NCBI GenBank assembly: GCA_028042835.1
Contig: JAOFOL010000003.1
Coordinates: forward strand, 1 to 64,000
DNA: 64,000 nucleotides
Direction: 5' to 3'
Source: Opitutales bacterium
GTDB lineage: Bacteria > Verrucomicrobiota > Verrucomicrobiia > Opitutales > Seribacteraceae
Position numbers and translations under genes: made by a program. Positions 60,589 to 64,000 of this stretch are shown here, one piece after another. The notes under the pieces were generated by a model, which ran no database searches, was not told the origin of the DNA, and was given only the letters and a program-made list of their open reading frames with translations. Every line of letters begins with the position of its first letter. The first letter of the stretch is position 1.

Positions 60589-61824
60589 ATGAGAATAGGA
60601 ATTGTAGGGTCCGGAATTTCCGGACTTATTTGTGCTTATTTATTACAGAAAAATCATCATGTCTCACTTTTTGAAGCAGACTCGAAACCCGGTGGACATG
60701 TCAATACGGTTACCACAAAAGGGAAAACAGGAACCTTTCAGGTAGATACAGGGTTTATAGTATTCAATCAGGAAAACTACCCCAATTTCGTTCGACTACT
60801 TGATAAGTTAGACGTCGCATCTCAGAAAACCCGCATGGGATTCTCTGTAAAATCTGACACTACGGGTATCGAATATAATGGAGAATCACTTACCGGTCTA
60901 TTTGGACACCTACGAAACATAACCAACCCCGGTCACTGGGGCATGGTCCTAGACATTTTAAAGTTTCATAAATTAGCAGATACTCTACCAGATCCGCAGG
61001 AAACAGTAGATCAATTCATTAACCGAACGGGACTGGGAAAAAGATTTCGCGATGCATTCCTACTTCCGTTGGGTTCCGCACTTTGGTCATGCCCTATCGA
61101 AAGATTTGGACAGTTCCCCATGGAATTTGTTACGGATTTCTTATCCAACCATCAAATGCTCCAGGCAAATAACCGACCCATATGGAGGGTCCTCGAAGGT
61201 GGGTCAAACACTTATGTAAAAGAAATCATCAAACCGCTGGGGGATCGTTTAAAACTGAATTCCCCAGTCAAAGAAGTATCCCGTAACGGTGACGCAGTTA
61301 CAATTTCATTTCCCGATGGTACATCTCAGCATTTCGACGAAGTCATTTTAGCATGCCATGCCGATCAATCCCTTCGAATGCTCAGTAAACCACAAATAGA
61401 AGAGACCAGCCTGCTCTCTTCTTTTCCTTACGAAGATAATCTCGTAACCCTGCATTCTGATGACTCCATACTTCCTCGCCGAAAATCGGCACGGGCCAGT
61501 TGGAATGCCTACCTGCCAAAAGGTAGAAATGAGCAGGCACTGGTCAGTTACGATATGAATATCCTCCAAAGTCTTCCCACCCCCGAGCCATTTTGCGTAA
61601 CCCTCAACCAGGAGAATCAGATTGATCCGAGTATGGAACACGCTAATTTTAAGTTTTCGCACCCCACCTATCATGCGGGTCGAAAAAAAGCCCAGCTCAG
61701 ACATGCTGAATTTATTCGTCGCCAAGGAATCTCTTTCTGCGGAGCCTACTGGGGCTTTGGATTTCATGAGGATGGACTGACCAGTGGCTTGCGGGTTTGC
61801 GAGGCATTCGGGGAAAAACTTTGA
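60589..61824 (+). CDS. FAD-dependent amine-oxidase-like oxidoreductase (lipid cluster)
   Basis: 411 residues. 'IGIVGSGISGLICAYLLQKNHHVSLFEADSKPGGHVNTV' is the FAD-binding N-terminus and 'GISFCGAYWGFGFHEDGLTSGLRV' the C-terminal FAD loop. 'VDTGFIVFNQENYPNFVRLL' is typical of the branch that accompanies DUF1365 and cyclopropane-synthase genes. The substrate is probably a modified acyl chain (inference). Its stop TGA shares a base with the next ATG (TGATG). Confidence 0.88.
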   Translation: MRIGIVGSGISGLICAYLLQKNHHVSLFEADSKPGGHVNTVTTKGKTGTFQVDTGFIVFNQENYPNFVRLLDKLDVASQKTRMGFSVKSDTTGIEYNGESLTGLFGHLRNITNPGHWGMVLDILKFHKLADTLPDPQETVDQFINRTGLGKRFRDAFLLPLGSALWSCPIERFGQFPMEFVTDFLSNHQMLQANNRPIWRVLEGGSNTYVKEIIKPLGDRLKLNSPVKEVSRNGDAVTISFPDGTSQHFDEVILACHADQSLRMLSKPQIEETSLLSSFPYEDNLVTLHSDDSILPRRKSARASWNAYLPKGRNEQALVSYDMNILQSLPTPEPFCVTLNQENQIDPSMEHANFKFSHPTYHAGRKKAQLRHAEFIRRQGISFCGAYWGFGFHEDGLTSGLRVCEAFGEKL

Positions 61825-62588
61825 TGGATAGTTCGCTTTATTTCGGCAAAGTCAGCCACCATCGAAAGTCTCCCAAGATCCATAACCTAGAATACAAAGT
61901 CTTCATGGCTCATCTTTTTTTGGATGAACTTCCCATGGTTTTTAAAAACCGATTATTTTGGGCAGTCAATCGTCCGAATTTATGCAGTTTTCAAAGATCC
62001 GATTATCATAGACCTGAAATAAATTCACTTGATGAAGCTATCAGGGAAACGATGAGTGAGCAACTTTCCGAGGACATAAAAGGTCGGATTTCTATTCTTA
62101 CTCATTTACGAACATTCGGATATTGCTTCAATCCAGTCACTTTTTACTACCTTTGGTCTGACGACCTGACGACCCCATTGGTCGTAATGACCGAAATAAC
62201 CAATACCCCCTGGGGCGAACGCTATGTTAAATGTTTCCGGTGGGCTGAATCAGAAAAAAATTCCAGATCTGCTCATGAGTTTCGAAAAGAATTTCATGTT
62301 TCTCCGTTTATTGGAATGGATGTGGAATATGACTGGAGATTTCAAACCCCCAAAGAAAAAAACCATATCGATATGTTTCTTCGACAGAACGGTAAGCTCT
62401 TCTTTTCTGCACACCTACATTTAAAACAAAGAATTATAAATTCTGGAAATCTGGCCTGGGCTCTTCTTCGTTTTCCATTCATGACTATTAAAGTAACTGC
62501 GGCCATTTATTGGAATGCACTTTTACTTCGCCTTAAAGGTTGTCCTTTTTATTCTCATCCCGAGCAATCGAACGTAAAACATGACTAA
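61824..62588 (+). CDS. DUF1365 protein
   Basis: 254 residues from the ATG overlapping the previous stop (TGATG); the track's earlier start at 61797 is less likely. It opens 'SSLYFGKVSHHRKSPKIHNLEYKVFMAHLFLDEL', and 'LRTFGYCFNPVTFYYLW' and 'VSPFIGMDVEYDWRF' are the conserved DUF1365 blocks. The biochemical role is not established. It is almost always found between the flavoprotein and a CFA-synthase-like gene, as here. It overlaps that gene by eight bases. Confidence 0.92.
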   Translation: MDSSLYFGKVSHHRKSPKIHNLEYKVFMAHLFLDELPMVFKNRLFWAVNRPNLCSFQRSDYHRPEINSLDEAIRETMSEQLSEDIKGRISILTHLRTFGYCFNPVTFYYLWSDDLTTPLVVMTEITNTPWGERYVKCFRWAESEKNSRSAHEFRKEFHVSPFIGMDVEYDWRFQTPKEKNHIDMFLRQNGKLFFSAHLHLKQRIINSGNLAWALLRFPFMTIKVTAAIYWNALLLRLKGCPFYSHPEQSNVKHD

Positions 62589-63849
62589 TCAGGAACGAGC
62601 AACAACAGAAAGAGATTCACCCCGGGATATTCTAAAAGCTGGATTTTTTGAGAAAATTTTATCTCACCAGCTTAAATTATCCACGACTGGTATACTCGAT
62701 CTCAATAGCCCGTCCGGAAAAAAAAGATTTGGTAATCCAGATAACGGAGGACTCGAAGCAGATCTCCAAGTTCACAAAGGAGAATTTTTTCGAAAAGCCT
62801 GCCTCGGCGGTTCTCTTGGGGTGGCTGACAGTTATTCCAATGGAGATTGGGATACGGCAGATTTAGTCTCTTTTTTTCGTTTTTTCCTCCAAAATCAAGA
62901 GGTAATGGATGGCATGGAAAGTGGCTGGGCCACCCTCCTCAACAAACTCGCCAGATGGGCCTACCTTATCGGGCAGAAAAACACCATTCAGGGAAGCCGC
63001 AAAAATATTTCACTGCATTACGATTTAGGCAACGACTTTTATGAATTAATGCTCGACCCGACTATGACCTACTCATGCGGGATTTTTGAATCAGAAAACT
63101 CGACTCTCGAAGAAGCATCACTTGCTAAATATGACCGAATTATTGATCAGCTTAAAATTGAACCCCACCATCATGTTTTGGAAATCGGATGTGGATGGGG
63201 GGGATTTGCCGAGAGACTTGCCCAACGGACGGATGCCCGACTCACCGCCACCACGATTTCCAGTGAACAGTTCAAATATGCAGAAAATCGAATAAATAAT
63301 CTTGGTGCATCTGATCGCATAACAATCGTCAAGCAGGACTATCGTAATCTTTCCGGAGTGTTCGATCGAGTCGTATCCATTGAAATGATCGAAGCGGTTG
63401 GGCATGAATATTTACCCACTTACTTTTCAAAAATTGCAGAACTTCTTTCCCAAAATGGTGCTGCTATCATTCAGGCTATCACCATGCCTGACCACCGGTA
63501 CTCTCAGTATCTTAAAGAAGTTGATTATATCCGGACTAGGGTATTCCCCGGAAGTAATGTACCCTCGGTATCGGCGATGGTCCAAGCCGTTGCCAAAAAG
63601 TCAGACCTACGGCCAACCAATATTTTTGACTTTGGTTATCATTATGCCAGAACCCTCAGGGAATGGCGCCTTCGCTTCTTACAAAACGAAGATAAAATTG
63701 CCAGGCTTGGATATGATCAGTCATTTCGACGGGCTTGGCTTTACTATCTTTGTTACTGTGAGGCCGGGTTTGAAGAAGGCTACACCGGAGACGTCCACCT
63801 TCTACTGACCAAGCCTGAATCAAAGTTATCCAAAGGATTCCCCGAATGA
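62581..63849 (+). CDS. Cyclopropane-fatty-acyl-phospholipid synthase family methyltransferase
   Basis: 422 residues, normal for CFA synthase. 'ISLHYDLGNDFYELMLDPTMTYSCGIFE' is the family signature, 'HHVLEIGCGWGGFAERLAQ' the SAM site, and 'VVSIEMIEAVGHEYLP' the catalytic-Glu region. It transfers a methylene or methyl group from SAM to an unsaturated phospholipid acyl chain. In operon with the desaturase and flavin oxidoreductase it may make cyclopropane or methylated (possibly furan) fatty acids. Its stop overlaps the next ATG (ATGA). Confidence 0.92.
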   Translation: MTNQERATTERDSPRDILKAGFFEKILSHQLKLSTTGILDLNSPSGKKRFGNPDNGGLEADLQVHKGEFFRKACLGGSLGVADSYSNGDWDTADLVSFFRFFLQNQEVMDGMESGWATLLNKLARWAYLIGQKNTIQGSRKNISLHYDLGNDFYELMLDPTMTYSCGIFESENSTLEEASLAKYDRIIDQLKIEPHHHVLEIGCGWGGFAERLAQRTDARLTATTISSEQFKYAENRINNLGASDRITIVKQDYRNLSGVFDRVVSIEMIEAVGHEYLPTYFSKIAELLSQNGAAIIQAITMPDHRYSQYLKEVDYIRTRVFPGSNVPSVSAMVQAVAKKSDLRPTNIFDFGYHYARTLREWRLRFLQNEDKIARLGYDQSFRRAWLYYLCYCEAGFEEGYTGDVHLLLTKPESKLSKGFPE

Positions 63850-64000
63850 ATGCCGGGGTTTCATTTGTTCTTGATTTGATTGTTTTTCAAATCGCATGGT
63901 TTTGTTGTGTCCTGGCAACTAAGACTCCTTTTCCTGAGCTTGCTCCCTACCTTGGAGTTGCTCTTGTTTTGATCCGGGTGCTATGGGCAGATCGATTCCG
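63846..64000 (+). CDS. DUF2878-like membrane protein, cut by the window end
   Basis: From the ATG overlapping the CFA synthase stop, 51 residues are readable: 'LDLIVFQIAWFCCVLATKTP' then 'LAPYLGVALVLIRVLWADRF', two membrane helices. Length, position and pattern fit the DUF2878 integral membrane proteins that follow CFA-synthase genes in light- or singlet-oxygen-responsive clusters. The rest lies outside the window. Confidence 0.7.
   Translation, partial: MNAGVSFVLDLIVFQIAWFCCVLATKTPFPELAPYLGVALVLIRVLWADRF

Overview
The window is about 64 kb of a bacterial chromosome, moderately AT-rich and densely coded. It suggests a marine or glycan-degrading member of Verrucomicrobiota, most likely the Opitutales/Puniceicoccales side. 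The hints are several secreted sulfatases, a DUF1080 (3-keto-glycoside hydrolase) domain, DUF5069 and DUF6268 proteins, a giant secreted macroglobulin-like protein, and a secreted protein ending in a Trp/Tyr-rich 'HGWL' domain. No rRNA, tRNA, CRISPR array or transposase is visible, so the taxonomic call is inference from gene content.

Layout. 0-4 kb: an HtrA-type protease cut by the window edge, a catalytically dead paralogue, and a MORN-repeat lipoprotein. 4-7.4 kb: a secreted NPFD-repeat protein with two genes of the lower oxidative pentose (Weimberg-type) route. 7.5-21 kb: SGNH hydrolase, pyrE, a 56-aa membrane protein missed by the ORF track, three sulfatases (one fused to DUF1080), LemA plus M48 protease, Gfo/Idh oxidoreductase, malate:quinone oxidoreductase, alpha/beta hydrolase and DUF5069. 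21-28 kb: a 3-hydroxyisobutyrate-dehydrogenase-like enzyme, then nucleoside salvage: upp-deoA-cdd facing deoC plus a two-domain ALDH16-type aldehyde dehydrogenase. 28-36.3 kb: the 2170-aa macroglobulin-like protein and an alanine/glycine:cation symporter, with copies of a palindromic intergenic repeat. 37-47 kb: an ECF sigma factor and its frameshifted partner gene (10-G tract), DUF2071, SRPBCC, an outer-membrane barrel, a renalase-like flavoprotein, pirin, HDOD, AlkB, SOUL haem protein, glutathione peroxidase and a PQQ-propeller lipoprotein. 47-50.3 kb: an AT-rich accessory patch with a parvulin gene remnant, an EF-hand protein, an unknown protein and an InlB-repeat surface protein.

50-64 kb is the most coherent part. 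It holds umuDC under a 23-bp palindrome; an SDR with a class I CPD photolyase; a second photolyase/cryptochrome that looks like the animal (6-4) type; a ligase-associated exonuclease with an ATP-dependent DNA ligase; then an alternative sigma-70 factor directly followed by a delta-9 desaturase, flavin oxidoreductase, DUF1365, cyclopropane-fatty-acid synthase and the start of a DUF2878 gene. Sets of this kind are known from light and singlet-oxygen regulons in proteobacteria. Here I infer a photoprotection island combining photorepair, translesion synthesis, nick sealing and membrane-lipid remodelling, with an unusual sigma factor as candidate master regulator.

Other points of note: apparent non-standard start codons in front of two secreted proteins (ATA inside an ATAA overlap, and ATT), two 10-base G/C homopolymers, and a sulfatase fused to a 3-keto-glycoside hydrolase.
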